NCBI RefSeq assembly: GCF_040833995.1
Contig: NZ_CP162137.1
Span: forward strand, 3,518,001 to 3,582,000
From: Leptospira sp. WS58.C1
GTDB lineage: Bacteria > Spirochaetota > Leptospiria > Leptospirales > Leptospiraceae
Direction: 5' to 3'
DNA length: 64,000 bases
Within the stretch, counting starts at the first letter, position 1; every line of letters starts with the position of its first letter. The notes beneath the pieces are model-generated. The model did no database searches and was not told where the DNA came from. It saw nothing but the letters and a program-made list of their open reading frames with translations. Positions 27,900 through 36,663 of the stretch are shown here, one piece after another. The translations under genes and the position numbers were made by a program.

Positions 27900-29442
27900 A
27901 ATTTACGAATGGAAAAATTTAGGCGAGTCCAAGGAGATCCACACCGAAGTTTTAGTGATCGGAACGGGCTGCGGGGGAGCCACCGTTGCTTATGAACTAG
28001 CTAAACTAGGTAAGAAGGTAACCTTAATCGAAGAAGGAGGTTACTATCATACCGGAACATTCGATAATCATGAATTGAATATGGCTGGCAAAGTTTCCGC
28101 AGAAAGGAATATGGCAACCACTGCGGATGGTACTGTCAATATAGTGTATGGAAAGAACGTGGGCGGCGCCTCCGTTCATTATTGGGCGGACAGTTATAGA
28201 ACTCCTAAAGATAGATTGGAACTCTGGAAAGACAAATTCGGAGTATTGGGTCATGGGCCGGAAGATTTAGAACCGTTTTGGAAAGAGTTAGACGACACAT
28301 TAAATGTCCATCCTGCAAAGGAAGAAAATTATAATAAAATGAACCAATTGGTTCGTAAGGCTTCGAAAGAATTAGGATGGGAAGGAAACCCGGTTCCCCA
28401 AGCTCGCAAGAATTGCCAAAAGTCCGGACATTGTATGCAAGGTTGTATGTTCGGAGCAAAACAAAGCCAATTAATCACTCATATCCCGATGGCTATGGCA
28501 TTAGGAGCTGACCTTTACGCCGATACTAAAGCGTTAGAATTGGAACTGGAAGGAGACAAAGTAGTCGGATTAGAAGCGGTTGTGATAGACAGACCTTCTC
28601 AAAAAGAATCCGAAGTGAAATTGCGCTTTAAAGCGGACACAGTCGTGGTCGCCGCAGGAGGTTTCGGGAGTTCCACCTTTCTTCTTAAAAACGGGCTCAA
28701 AAAAAAGTTGCCCGCATTGGGAGAATTTTTGGCGATCAATCCTTCTCCATTCGTCCATGCTCTCTACAAGGAACCGATTATCCAATGGAGAAATATTCCA
28801 TCGGCATACGGTGTAGAAGAATTCAGACTGGCACGTTATGCGGGCGGCATTTATAGGGAAGGCGGTTATCTAATCATGGCCAATCAATTACAACCGGCAG
28901 CGATTGGTGCTTTGGTTCCGGGATTCGGCGCCGAACATTTCGAGGTTATGAAAGAACTTCCTAGACTCGGCGGCACGATAGGTTGGATAGACGATCCGGA
29001 CACCGAGTTAGGAAGAATAGAAGTCAAATCCAGCGGGAAAAGAGAAGTGCAGTACAACTTCGGACCGCTTACTAAAGAGATACTCAGAGACTGCATTCGT
29101 AAACAAGTTACTCTGAACTTTAAAGCAGGCGCATATAAAGTGATCCTTCCGGATCTGAAAAGAACCGTTTTAACTAAACCAGAGGAGATAGGCGTTGTGG
29201 ATTCGCTTCCATTAACACCCGCTTCTATGGCGATGGCAGCTCCCCATCCAGCCGGCGGATGTAGAATGGGATTGGATCCTAAATCTTCAGTCGTAGATTG
29301 GAAACATAAGGTGCATGGAATTTCGAATTTATATGTGAGCGATTCCAGCGTATTTCCTACGGCGGTTTCCGTGGACCCAAGCTATACGATCATGGCATTC
29401 TCCAAAAGAGCGGCCCAATTTATTTCAGAGAAAAAGTCCTAA
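27889..29442 (+). CDS. GMC-family FAD oxidoreductase
   Basis: A 517-residue flavoprotein of the GMC family (glucose-methanol-choline; cholesterol oxidase-like). The FAD-binding fold VIGTGCGGATVAYELAK is at about residues 23-39, NVGGASVHYWAD follows, and the C-terminal signature HPAGGCRMG with SVDPSYTIMAF is intact. CMQGCMFGAKQS (about 187-198) is typical of the membrane-associated group. The start follows a perfect AGGAGG inside the subunit 3 gene. The substrate is probably an alcohol, sugar or sterol and is not determined. Confidence 0.87.
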   Translation: MSGKIYEWKNLGESKEIHTEVLVIGTGCGGATVAYELAKLGKKVTLIEEGGYYHTGTFDNHELNMAGKVSAERNMATTADGTVNIVYGKNVGGASVHYWADSYRTPKDRLELWKDKFGVLGHGPEDLEPFWKELDDTLNVHPAKEENYNKMNQLVRKASKELGWEGNPVPQARKNCQKSGHCMQGCMFGAKQSQLITHIPMAMALGADLYADTKALELELEGDKVVGLEAVVIDRPSQKESEVKLRFKADTVVVAAGGFGSSTFLLKNGLKKKLPALGEFLAINPSPFVHALYKEPIIQWRNIPSAYGVEEFRLARYAGGIYREGGYLIMANQLQPAAIGALVPGFGAEHFEVMKELPRLGGTIGWIDDPDTELGRIEVKSSGKREVQYNFGPLTKEILRDCIRKQVTLNFKAGAYKVILPDLKRTVLTKPEEIGVVDSLPLTPASMAMAAPHPAGGCRMGLDPKSSVVDWKHKVHGISNLYVSDSSVFPTAVSVDPSYTIMAFSKRAAQFISEKKS

Positions 29443-29522
29443 TCCTCCGCTCGGAACTTTTGGATCGAATCTCCTTGACCGGACCGCTCCTTGGAAAATC
29501 ATCGTAATCGCAACCAAGAACC

Positions 29523-29612
<90 letters not shown>

Positions 29613-29637
29613 GTTCTTGATTCCAAGTGGACCTGAT

Positions 29638-29868
29638 ATGGAACCGCTAGGTAAAACATTTCTTTGGATCGGGACATTTTTCCTGGTTATCGGAGCCGTT
29701 ATCCTTTTCGGCTCCAAACTCCCGTTTATCTCTTCTCTCGGAAATTTACCGGGAGACTTCAAGATCGAGAGAGAAAATTTCAGATTCTATTTTCCATTTG
29801 CGACTTCCATTCTGATCAGCATCGGACTTTCCCTTCTTCTGTATCTCTGGAACAGATTTATACATTAA
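29638..29868 (+). CDS. DUF2905-type small membrane protein
   Basis: A 76-residue protein with two hydrophobic segments (about 6-28 and 52-72) separated by the family segment GNLPGDFKIERENFRFYFP. The ATG at 29638 is preferred over a TTG at 29617, which would begin almost inside the tRNA. Function is unknown for the family. It lies 25 bases after tRNA-Ser and 9 bases before the aminotransferase. Confidence 0.8.
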   Translation: MEPLGKTFLWIGTFFLVIGAVILFGSKLPFISSLGNLPGDFKIERENFRFYFPFATSILISIGLSLLLYLWNRFIH

Positions 29869-29877
29869 GAAAACCGC

Positions 29878-31059
29878 ATGGATTCGGAAAACACTCCTCG
29901 CTTTAGCGACAGATTCGAATTTATTCCGGGAGAGAACGATCTTTATTCACTTTTAGGATCTTTTAGGAACTCCGGACAGGATTGGATAGATCTAACCGTT
30001 TCCAATCCTACTAAAGTCGGGCTTGTCTATCCAAGAGAAGCAATACTACATTCCTTTCAAAAACCGGAAAGTATGGAATATGATCCGGATCCGAAAGGAA
30101 CGTTCAACGCGAGAAGATCCATCGTAAATTATTACAAAGAAAAAGGACATATCATTTCGGAAGAGGACCTTTTTTTGACATCTTCTTCATCAGAGGCGTA
30201 TTCTTATTTAATAAAACTATTATGCAATCCTGGGGAAGAAGTTCTCATCCCTTCACCGGGATACCCGCTCTTTGAATTTCTATCCGTATTGGAAGGAGTA
30301 GAATTCAATTCATATAAACTAAATCAGGATGATGGTTGGAAAATCGATTTTGAAGATTTAGATTCTAAGATCACAAACAAAACTAGGATCTTATTTTTAG
30401 TTTCTCCGAATAATCCTACGGGAAGTACTCTTACCTCGGAAGAATTCGAAAGACTAAGGATCATTTCTAAATTCAAAAAGATAGCGTTAGTTTTAGATGA
30501 AGTATTCTCGGACTATTTGTATGAAAAAAATCAGGAACAAATCGATTTCTTTCATACCGATTTTCCTTTGTTTGTTGTAAACGGAATATCAAAGATACTC
30601 GCACTTCCTCAAATGAAACTTTCCTGGATCCATGTTGGTGGTCCTACTAACTGGAAAAAAGAATGTAAGGAAAGATTAGAGATCATCTCCGATACTTATC
30701 TTTCCGTCGGAACTCCGATACAACTTGCTCTTCCTGAATTATTCCAATGGAGAAATATGATCCAGAGCCAAGTATTAAGGAGAATACAAAGAAATTTGCA
30801 GATTCTGGAAAGTTTCCGTTCTTCTCATCCTCAAATTGTTTATACTTCTCCGAAGGGGGGATGGTATACGATATTACAATCCAAATCCTTCTTAAACGAC
30901 GAGGAGTTCTCCTTTCGATTATTACAAAAAGAGAAAGTATTAGTCCACCCGGGTTCCATGTTCGGACTCGAGGAAGACTTAGGAAGTATAGTGGTCAGTC
31001 TGATCTCCGAGACGGAATTGTTTCACTCAGGACTCGAAAAAATTTCCCGGCTCCTATAA
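29878..31059 (+). CDS. PLP-dependent class I/II aminotransferase
   Basis: A 393-residue fold-type I enzyme. Visible features are SNPTKVGL near the N-terminus, SSSSEAYSYLIKLLCNPGEEV, SPGYPLF, the family motif SPNNPTG (176-182), LDEVFSDY (Asp207) and the likely Schiff-base lysine in NGISKILALP (Lys239). The amino acid substrate is not clear. It ends in an inverted repeat shared with the convergent DISM-AraC gene. Confidence 0.85.
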   Translation: MDSENTPRFSDRFEFIPGENDLYSLLGSFRNSGQDWIDLTVSNPTKVGLVYPREAILHSFQKPESMEYDPDPKGTFNARRSIVNYYKEKGHIISEEDLFLTSSSSEAYSYLIKLLCNPGEEVLIPSPGYPLFEFLSVLEGVEFNSYKLNQDDGWKIDFEDLDSKITNKTRILFLVSPNNPTGSTLTSEEFERLRIISKFKKIALVLDEVFSDYLYEKNQEQIDFFHTDFPLFVVNGISKILALPQMKLSWIHVGGPTNWKKECKERLEIISDTYLSVGTPIQLALPELFQWRNMIQSQVLRRIQRNLQILESFRSSHPQIVYTSPKGGWYTILQSKSFLNDEEFSFRLLQKEKVLVHPGSMFGLEEDLGSIVVSLISETELFHSGLEKISRLL

Positions 31060-31133
31060 GAACCTGTCCCAGGCTATCTAAGCTCGGAACGGAATACGTA
31101 TCGTTAACCTAAACTTTTAGGACGTTCTTATAG
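31054..31133. repeat. Inverted repeat spanning two convergent stop codons
   Basis: CTATAAGAAC (31054-31063) and GTTCTTATAG (31124-31133) are perfect ten-base arms. The left arm contains the aminotransferase TAA and the right arm contains the TAA of the DISM-AraC gene. Inside lies a second small hairpin, CCTAAA/TTTAGG. It may act as a structured two-way transcript end, although no classic T-run follows. Confidence 0.45.
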
Positions 31134-32726
31134 AACCGCCTTTTGTACGAAACTTTTGTATTGTTTAGGAGTAAGACCCGTCGCCTTCTTAAATTCCACA
31201 TTAAAAGAAGTTTTGGAACCGAAACCTACTGCAAACGCAATATTCAGAATATTGTCCTCGGTATCGTTTTTTAGCAGAAGTTTCGCTTCTTCTATTCTTT
31301 TAGAATTCAAATAAGCCGCAAACCCCATACCTAATCTGGAATTCAGAAGTTCGGATAATTGATGAGTGCTCAAACCTACCTTAGAGGCCACCATCTGGAT
31401 CGTAACTTCCTCCTCGGCGAATAATTTCTCCATATTCATCAGATTTTCGAGAGAGTTCAGAGACTCATCTACATCGAGGCCGGAGATCTTAGAACGAGCA
31501 TATCTGGGCTTATCTAGGAAACCTCTCAAAGTCTCGAGTAGACTATTCTTCTCCTCCAAATTCTGGGAATATTTTTGGATAATATTATAAAGAAGGATAA
31601 GAAGGTCCGCAGGAAAGAAAAGAGGCACCGAATAGACCGTAAAAAATCCGTATTCCAAAAATCCCATATAGTAAAAAATACTAATATATCCTAGAGTAAG
31701 ATACAATCCCCAAGAAACCAAAAACAGATTTAATTTGCGATTTCCCCGTCCTCTCAAATAGATCCCTGAAATCAGGATCATCGGAATAGAAACGGAATAA
31801 ATGATCTCGTTGGTAAGAGTGAGATAGGCGATGGTTTCCGTCGCAAAAATAAGCGGAAGTGTAAAACCCAAAACTATCGCAAAAAAGAATAAAATTCGAT
31901 CTACCCAAGGCAAAAAAGTTTTTGTTTCCAAAAATTTTCGGATAAATTGAAACCCGAAAATGCCGCCCAAATTAAAGAAAAAGTAATTCACTTTCTCGGC
32001 CCAAAGAGGGGAATTTTCCCAAAATAGCTCTATTGCATTTCCGTAATTTACGTCGTAAGATGCTCCCATACAAAAAGCATAGCAGGTATATAGTAGAAAT
32101 TCCTTATATTCTGTAGCTCTATAATACAATAAAGCCACCAGGATAAGCATTCCGTATAAGCATGCGGAGAGTGAAAATACTCCTGTTTCTATGGCAAGAT
32201 TTGCTCTGAGACCTGCCTCATCCATAATATCGATCGGAAATGACATAATGGATTCCGATTTAAGCCGAACGATAAATTCTCTTTCTTCACCTGGCTCTCC
32301 TTGCAAGAGCAATGTCGGATAGAGGACGTTTTTTACGGGCCAATCATTTTTTGATAATGTATCTCCCACTCTTTGTATCGGACTTACCCCATTTGGGGTA
32401 TATAATTCCGCTAAATCATGAGCTTTCCATCGGATCACGAAGTAAAGATTTTCACGAATTTCTTCTCTAAATTGAATTCTGAATTTTAACCAATAGGATC
32501 TTTTTGAAAAATTGAAATTTAAGGCGTTTCTTCCAATTTTTTTCCAGCCGTTGACCTGATGCGAAGGAGGAGGAATATTTTCAGTATCTGTTTTTTGCCA
32601 AAGGTAAAGTTCAGGTGTAATATTTTTATTATGTTCGTTTGTTTTTAGAATGAACGGAAGTTCTTTTGCAAAGATAGAACCGAAACTCGAAAGGAGAAGG
32701 AAAAATAAAAACGAAATTCGGATCAT
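31128..32726 (-). CDS. 7TM-DISM sensor with AraC-type DNA-binding domain
   Basis: A 532-residue one-component membrane receptor. Residues 1-20 are a signal peptide. About 25-170 is an extracytoplasmic 7TMR-DISMED2-like beta domain with the SYWLKFRIQF-type strand. About 175-385 holds seven hydrophobic helices (7TMR-DISM_7TM). After a linker, about 430-530 is an AraC/XylS domain with two helix-turn-helix units and the signature NILNIAFAVGFGSKTSFNVEFKK. Such proteins would sense a ligand outside and bind DNA while still membrane-bound. Targets are unknown. Confidence 0.88.
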   Translation of the reverse strand: MIRISFLFFLLLSSFGSIFAKELPFILKTNEHNKNITPELYLWQKTDTENIPPPSHQVNGWKKIGRNALNFNFSKRSYWLKFRIQFREEIRENLYFVIRWKAHDLAELYTPNGVSPIQRVGDTLSKNDWPVKNVLYPTLLLQGEPGEEREFIVRLKSESIMSFPIDIMDEAGLRANLAIETGVFSLSACLYGMLILVALLYYRATEYKEFLLYTCYAFCMGASYDVNYGNAIELFWENSPLWAEKVNYFFFNLGGIFGFQFIRKFLETKTFLPWVDRILFFFAIVLGFTLPLIFATETIAYLTLTNEIIYSVSIPMILISGIYLRGRGNRKLNLFLVSWGLYLTLGYISIFYYMGFLEYGFFTVYSVPLFFPADLLILLYNIIQKYSQNLEEKNSLLETLRGFLDKPRYARSKISGLDVDESLNSLENLMNMEKLFAEEEVTIQMVASKVGLSTHQLSELLNSRLGMGFAAYLNSKRIEEAKLLLKNDTEDNILNIAFAVGFGSKTSFNVEFKKATGLTPKQYKSFVQKAVL

Positions 32727-32834
32727 GTGTTAAAAACATTTTTTTGTAATTCAATTGGATGCAAACAAAAAACGTTCATGTCTATAATCCCGAACGATTT
32801 CCGATTCTATATAGTATATTATTGAAATGTTACT

Positions 32835-32981
32835 CTCCAGTAAGAGTTATCACTTGACTCATATTCGTTAACTGGAGTTTACACCAACGCCTTATGGCGT
32901 TTTCTATTCGCCTTGCCTCGGACGAGTTTAATCCGCTTGTCCGAATGATTTTCAGGCCCGCCATCTAGCGGGCCTTTTTTT
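32835..32981 (+). ncRNA. Candidate structured non-coding RNA with four stems and its own terminator
   Basis: This lies in a 341-base gap with no gene on the plus strand upstream. Four stems follow each other. Stem 1 is CTCCAGT/ACTGGAG (32835-32841, 32871-32877). Stem 2 is AACGCC/GGCGTT (32886-32891, 32896-32901). Stem 3 is CGGACGAG/CTTGTCCG (32919-32926, 32936-32943). Stem 4 is the terminator. An upstream TATAAT (32783-32788) or TATATT-like box near 32816 could be the -10. It matches no RNA family I recognise. It may be a small RNA or a leader of the NTF2-like gene. The 5' end is uncertain. Confidence 0.55.
32955..32981 (+). terminator. Rho-independent terminator of the candidate RNA
   Basis: GGCCCGC (32955-32961) pairs with GCGGGCC (32968-32974) around a six-base loop and is followed by seven T residues. 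It is a textbook plus-strand terminator with no plus-strand gene before it, which is the main evidence for an RNA gene here. Confidence 0.85.
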
Positions 32982-33067
32982 ATCTTTTCCCGAAAATTTT
33001 TACTAAATCCAGTCACACTAAATCGGCAAATTCGATCCTAATATGCGAAATCAAAAAGGAAATTCAC

Positions 33068-33550
33068 ATGCATCCAAACGAAGCCAAAATCAGAGACTTT
33101 TATAAAAGTTTTCATTCTAGAAATTCCGCAAATATCGCGGACTTTTACTCACAAGACGTCGAATTTTCAGATCCTGTTTTTCCGAAATTAAAAGGCGGAG
33201 CTGTACCAGGAATGTGGTCCATGCTTTTGGAAAGAATGGATCCGAACGCTACGATCGAGTTATTAGAAGCAAACGCTGACACTGAAAGTGGAACCGCATA
33301 TTGGGTTGCCACTTATCTATTCTCAAAAACCGGAAGAAAGGTTCAAAACCATATCCGATCCGAATTCCTATTTAAAAACGGAAAAGTGGTCAGACAAAAG
33401 GATAGATTTCCTCTCTGGAAATGGACCAGAATGGCTTTAGGCACTCCCGGAGTACTTTTGGGATGGACACCTTTCGTCCAAGGAAAGGTGAGATCGGAAG
33501 CTGCCAGAAATTTGGAACATTATCTTAGGAAGAAAGGGATCGCAGCTTAG
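33068..33550 (+). CDS. NTF2/SnoaL-like protein
   Basis: A 160-residue soluble protein. Its first 120 residues fit the SnoaL/NTF2-like fold: an N-terminal helix (IRDFYKSFHSRNSANIADFY), the DVEFSDPVFPKLKGG turn and strands ending FKNGKVVRQKDRF. The C-terminal 40 residues include a hydrophobic helix. It lies one base before a sigma factor gene. Some ECF sigma factors carry a SnoaL-like domain that controls them, so a regulatory role towards the adjacent factor is possible. A plain enzyme role cannot be excluded. It starts behind AAGGA. Confidence 0.65.
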   Translation: MHPNEAKIRDFYKSFHSRNSANIADFYSQDVEFSDPVFPKLKGGAVPGMWSMLLERMDPNATIELLEANADTESGTAYWVATYLFSKTGRKVQNHIRSEFLFKNGKVVRQKDRFPLWKWTRMALGTPGVLLGWTPFVQGKVRSEAARNLEHYLRKKGIAA

Positions 33551-33551
33551 A

Positions 33552-34370
33552 ATGGAAAGATCCGTAACCATACAAGACGAGTTTACGGATATGATCCGGA
33601 TCGCCTTAGAAGGAAGACCTAGGGCGATGGAAATACTTTTGGAAAAGATCCAAGATTATATCTTTAATCTTTCTTTAAGAATGTTATGGGATCCCCAAGA
33701 AGCGGAAGATGCTACCCAAGAGATATTATTCAAAATTTCTAATAAACTCTCGGGATTCAGGTTCGAGAGTAAATTCACAACTTGGGTATATTCTGTCGCG
33801 AGCAATCATCTTTTATCGATCAAAAGACCTAAGAATATCGTATATCTAAGCAGAATACGCCAAGAATACCTTTCTAAACCGAACTCCGTTTCCTTAGAAG
33901 ATCAGGTAGAAAGCAAGATCCTGGAAGAAGAGATCCGATTCGGCTGTGTACATGCTGTTCTATTAAAATTGAATTCCGCAGACAGGATCGTATTCGTATT
34001 ATCCTCGGTGTACGGAATGAGTAGCGAAGAAGGAGCCGAAATTATAGGAATCAGCGCGGAAAACTTTCGTCAAAAACTTTCCCGCTCGAAAAAGAAACTA
34101 TCCGAATTTTTATCCAAAGAATGCGGAATGTGGATCGATGATAACAAGGCGTGCCCATGTATAGGCTTGTCAGGCCATCTTTTAGATCGGAACAAGGATA
34201 ATTTTTCCTTTTTTACGGAACTGAAAAAATTAAGAAGGAAAAATCCTACTTTAGAAGATTCTAAAGTATTAGGCCATTTAAAAGAGCTGGATCGTCTCGC
34301 CTGGATCTATAAAAGCCAAGGGATTTACGAAACTCCCAAGGAAATTTTAGAAAAGTTAGGGCCTTCTTAA
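33552..34370 (+). CDS. ECF-type sigma-70 family RNA polymerase sigma factor
   Basis: A 272-residue factor. Region 2 spans about residues 20-95 with DPQEAEDATQEILFKI and FESKFTTWVYSVASN. Region 4 spans about 130-190 with a helix-turn-helix ending ENFRQKLSRSKKKL. An extra C-terminal part (190-272) contains Cys191, Cys201 and Cys203 in a C-x9-CPC arrangement that may bind metal. Such Cys tails occur in some ECF groups. It follows the NTF2-like gene after one base, so they are co-transcribed. No anti-sigma gene lies directly beside it. An anti-sigma-type ATPase is 5 kb away. Confidence 0.85.
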   Translation: MERSVTIQDEFTDMIRIALEGRPRAMEILLEKIQDYIFNLSLRMLWDPQEAEDATQEILFKISNKLSGFRFESKFTTWVYSVASNHLLSIKRPKNIVYLSRIRQEYLSKPNSVSLEDQVESKILEEEIRFGCVHAVLLKLNSADRIVFVLSSVYGMSSEEGAEIIGISAENFRQKLSRSKKKLSEFLSKECGMWIDDNKACPCIGLSGHLLDRNKDNFSFFTELKKLRRKNPTLEDSKVLGHLKELDRLAWIYKSQGIYETPKEILEKLGPS

Positions 34371-34393
34371 ATTCTCCAAAGCACCGGCAGAAA

Positions 34394-35389
34394 CTACTGA
34401 GCTTCCGTCCAGTCCTTAGGTTTTGTCAGACCTAAACGTACAAAGTCCCTTAAAAAACCTCTATACCTTGTCAAAACTTCGCTCTTATTGTGTTCGGCAG
34501 GTCTAAAGATCCCTTTTTTAGAAAATAACTTCAATGGTTCTTCTTTGATATCCGACCAGGTCCCTACTTCCAATGTCAAGGGGAGGAATTTAGAACTCCA
34601 ACCGGCTTGTTCCGCATACAACTCTTGGTAATGATCGTAAAACTTATCCCAGAGATCTCCGTGAGTGGTGTAACTCGCACTCTGAGGACCATACGCAAAA
34701 TTGATATGACCACAATGTCCCTTCAAATGAGAAGCGATCCTTTCGTATAAAAACGTATCGGGACAGGGCTTATGAGTATAAGCATAAGGCCACCAAACAT
34801 TATCAACCGTTCCAAAACCCGAATGTAAATCCAGAACAGGCAAGATAGAATCTCGGACATGAAAGAATTTTTCGAAAACAGTTCTAGAAAGAGTTCTGGA
34901 TTCAGGTTCTAATCCGTGTCCCCTAAAATAGGGAAGTTTGTTCGAGAACTTTTGGCCCCCGAAAAACGGAAGAGGTTTCTCCGCATCTATTCCTGAGTTT
35001 CTCATCAGATCCACACCCCCTGGATTTGCCCTAGTCTTTGCGGCCACTCCTCCGGGATTCACAATTGGAATAACAACTAATCCTAATTTACCTTTTTTTA
35101 ATTCGGGAAGAAAGCCCGTGGATCTAGGATGAATAATATATTCCAAAAAATCGATAAGTATCTGGATACCGATGGTCTCTAATCCATGAACACCGGCGGT
35201 AATTCCAACCGGATGTTTTTCAAGACCTTCTTTTGTTCCTATTTCCAAACTATAGATCGGAAAACGAAAACCTTCCTCAGTCCTTCTGGAAAAACCTGCT
35301 TGGTTGATTTTTACGAGTTTGCCGCCCAGTTTTGCGATCCTGAGCAATCTTTTCTCGTAACGATTCAGTCTTTTGATACCTCTGAGCAA
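34394..35389 (-). CDS. M14-family zinc carboxypeptidase-like protein
   Basis: A 331-residue enzyme of the M14/succinylglutamate desuccinylase superfamily. Zinc ligands are His68 and Glu71 in GVHGLE and His189 in DLHSGFG, and Glu274 in LTLEVGTW is the likely catalytic base. The substrate-binding NPGG...R.NPGGVDLMRN segment (111-131) is kept. No signal peptide, so it is probably cytoplasmic. The exact substrate (murein peptide, amide or amino acid conjugate) is not shown. It is 83 bases downstream of a small lipoprotein on the same strand. Confidence 0.85.
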   Translation of the reverse strand: MLRGIKRLNRYEKRLLRIAKLGGKLVKINQAGFSRRTEEGFRFPIYSLEIGTKEGLEKHPVGITAGVHGLETIGIQILIDFLEYIIHPRSTGFLPELKKGKLGLVVIPIVNPGGVAAKTRANPGGVDLMRNSGIDAEKPLPFFGGQKFSNKLPYFRGHGLEPESRTLSRTVFEKFFHVRDSILPVLDLHSGFGTVDNVWWPYAYTHKPCPDTFLYERIASHLKGHCGHINFAYGPQSASYTTHGDLWDKFYDHYQELYAEQAGWSSKFLPLTLEVGTWSDIKEEPLKLFSKKGIFRPAEHNKSEVLTRYRGFLRDFVRLGLTKPKDWTEAQ

Positions 35390-35472
35390 GGTTCGCCTCC
35401 GAAAATTTCAGATCGTATCTTTAGTCCACGGTTGGGCCGAAAGCCCGGGTCTTTTATCAGACCTTTATATTT

Positions 35473-35931
35473 TTACTCTCTGGAGTTTTGCAGAGCTTGT
35501 AACCATTTACAATCTTCCGAAAGTTCGGAAACTCCTTTTTTGATCAGAGAACAATCTGCCTCGGTAGCCGCTTTCAAACAGGAAATGGTCCTGCCTAAAA
35601 CCAATTTAGGTTCTTGCGCAGCCAAAGTATACACTTTGGATTCTTTAAATTTTTCTAAACAAAAATCCTTTCTTAGTCTTTTTTCTAGAATAGCCTCAGA
35701 ATCCGGATTCAAGGTTTTCATGTCCGGGTCCGCACATTGTCTGACCTTTTCACAATACTTGGAAACCCATACAAACCCGCTGGAATTCCCCACTCCATCC
35801 TGATCGGCTTTCCAAATAGATTCCGCTGCAGCCGGAACTTTTTTCTTTTTGGAACAACCGGATGAGAAAGCTCCCACCAATGCGAGTACCAATCCGAAAG
35901 GAATTAAAGTTTTATTTAGTCTAGAGATCAT
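35473..35931 (-). CDS. Small Cys-rich lipoprotein of unknown function
   Basis: A 152-residue predicted lipoprotein. The signal peptide ends at AFSSGC (lipidated Cys about 26), followed by four lysines and an Ala/Pro linker. The mature part has about five further cysteines (in YCEKVRQC, DFCLEKF, ISCLKAA, DCSLIKK and EDCKW) that may form disulfides in the periplasm or at the surface. It follows motB by 3 bases, so it belongs to the same transcript as the MotB-like protein. Confidence 0.7.
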   Translation of the reverse strand: MISRLNKTLIPFGLVLALVGAFSSGCSKKKKVPAAAESIWKADQDGVGNSSGFVWVSKYCEKVRQCADPDMKTLNPDSEAILEKRLRKDFCLEKFKESKVYTLAAQEPKLVLGRTISCLKAATEADCSLIKKGVSELSEDCKWLQALQNSRE

Positions 35932-35934
35932 TCC

Positions 35935-36663
35935 TTATTCTTCCTTTCCTCGTTTACGAATGATGATTTCTATTCTTTCTTGAGAGGCTTTTATTTCCGG
36001 GCTGGGACCTTCTTCCGGTCCTAACTTTCTAAATCCATGATACGCCTGGACGGAGAGTCTATCTCGAGAAATACCGTATTTTTCCGACAAAGTTTCCGCG
36101 ATCAAACTTGCACGATGTGCATTGTATTCCCAAGTATTTCTAAAACCTTGGCCAGCTTGCTCTGCATAAGGGACCTGAACTCTTAAAGTGATGTCCACAT
36201 CCATACCTTGCGCGACTTCCGCGACTTTTTTGAATGTGAAGTCTGTATCCTCATCCGGATGAAATTCACCTTCTCCCAAGGATGGTGCGAATACTTGTAT
36301 ACGGATTTCTTCCGTTTCGTTGATTCCGATGAATAATTTCGTTTTCTCTTTCAGCTTTTTTAATGCATAAGAGATCCTTTCCCAGAAACGATAGATTTGG
36401 GTCCTTGGTTGTAATAAAGGATCCTCTTCCAATGTGATATTGGAACCTTCAAAAAAGGATTCTCCTAAACCGAATCCACCACGAACCAAGTCCGCCACTT
36501 GTTTCAATTTGTTTTGGTCTACTTGCGAAATAGAGTATAAAATAATAAAAAGTCCGAGAAGAAGGGTGATCATATCCGCATACGTCAAAAGCCATCTGTC
36601 GCGATTCTCATCTCCGGTTTCGACAGGCTTTCTGTATCTGGAAAAACGTGATCTTCCGTTCAA
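35935..36663 (-). CDS. motB: MotB-like stator/OmpA-domain protein
   Basis: A 242-residue inner membrane protein. Residues 23-46 form the single transmembrane helix with Asp30 in LLTYADMITLL, the position of the proton-binding Asp of MotB. A plug/linker region follows, and about 125-238 is the OmpA-like peptidoglycan-binding domain, including YNAHRAS (Arg184) and the final RIEIIIRKR strand. The start is TTG at 36663, overlapping the upstream TGA (TTGA). No motA gene is beside it. Instead it is coupled to a 220-residue protein of unknown function. Confidence 0.82.
   Translation of the reverse strand: MNGRSRFSRYRKPVETGDENRDRWLLTYADMITLLLGLFIILYSISQVDQNKLKQVADLVRGGFGLGESFFEGSNITLEEDPLLQPRTQIYRFWERISYALKKLKEKTKLFIGINETEEIRIQVFAPSLGEGEFHPDEDTDFTFKKVAEVAQGMDVDITLRVQVPYAEQAGQGFRNTWEYNAHRASLIAETLSEKYGISRDRLSVQAYHGFRKLGPEEGPSPEIKASQERIEIIIRKRGKEE

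Noticed and set aside
35186..35803. Plus-strand frame of 205 residues over the M14 gene start and the small lipoprotein
   Set aside because: The opposite strand has zinc-ligand motifs in one gene and a signal peptide with lipobox in the other; the plus frame has neither a ribosome site nor protein-like character.
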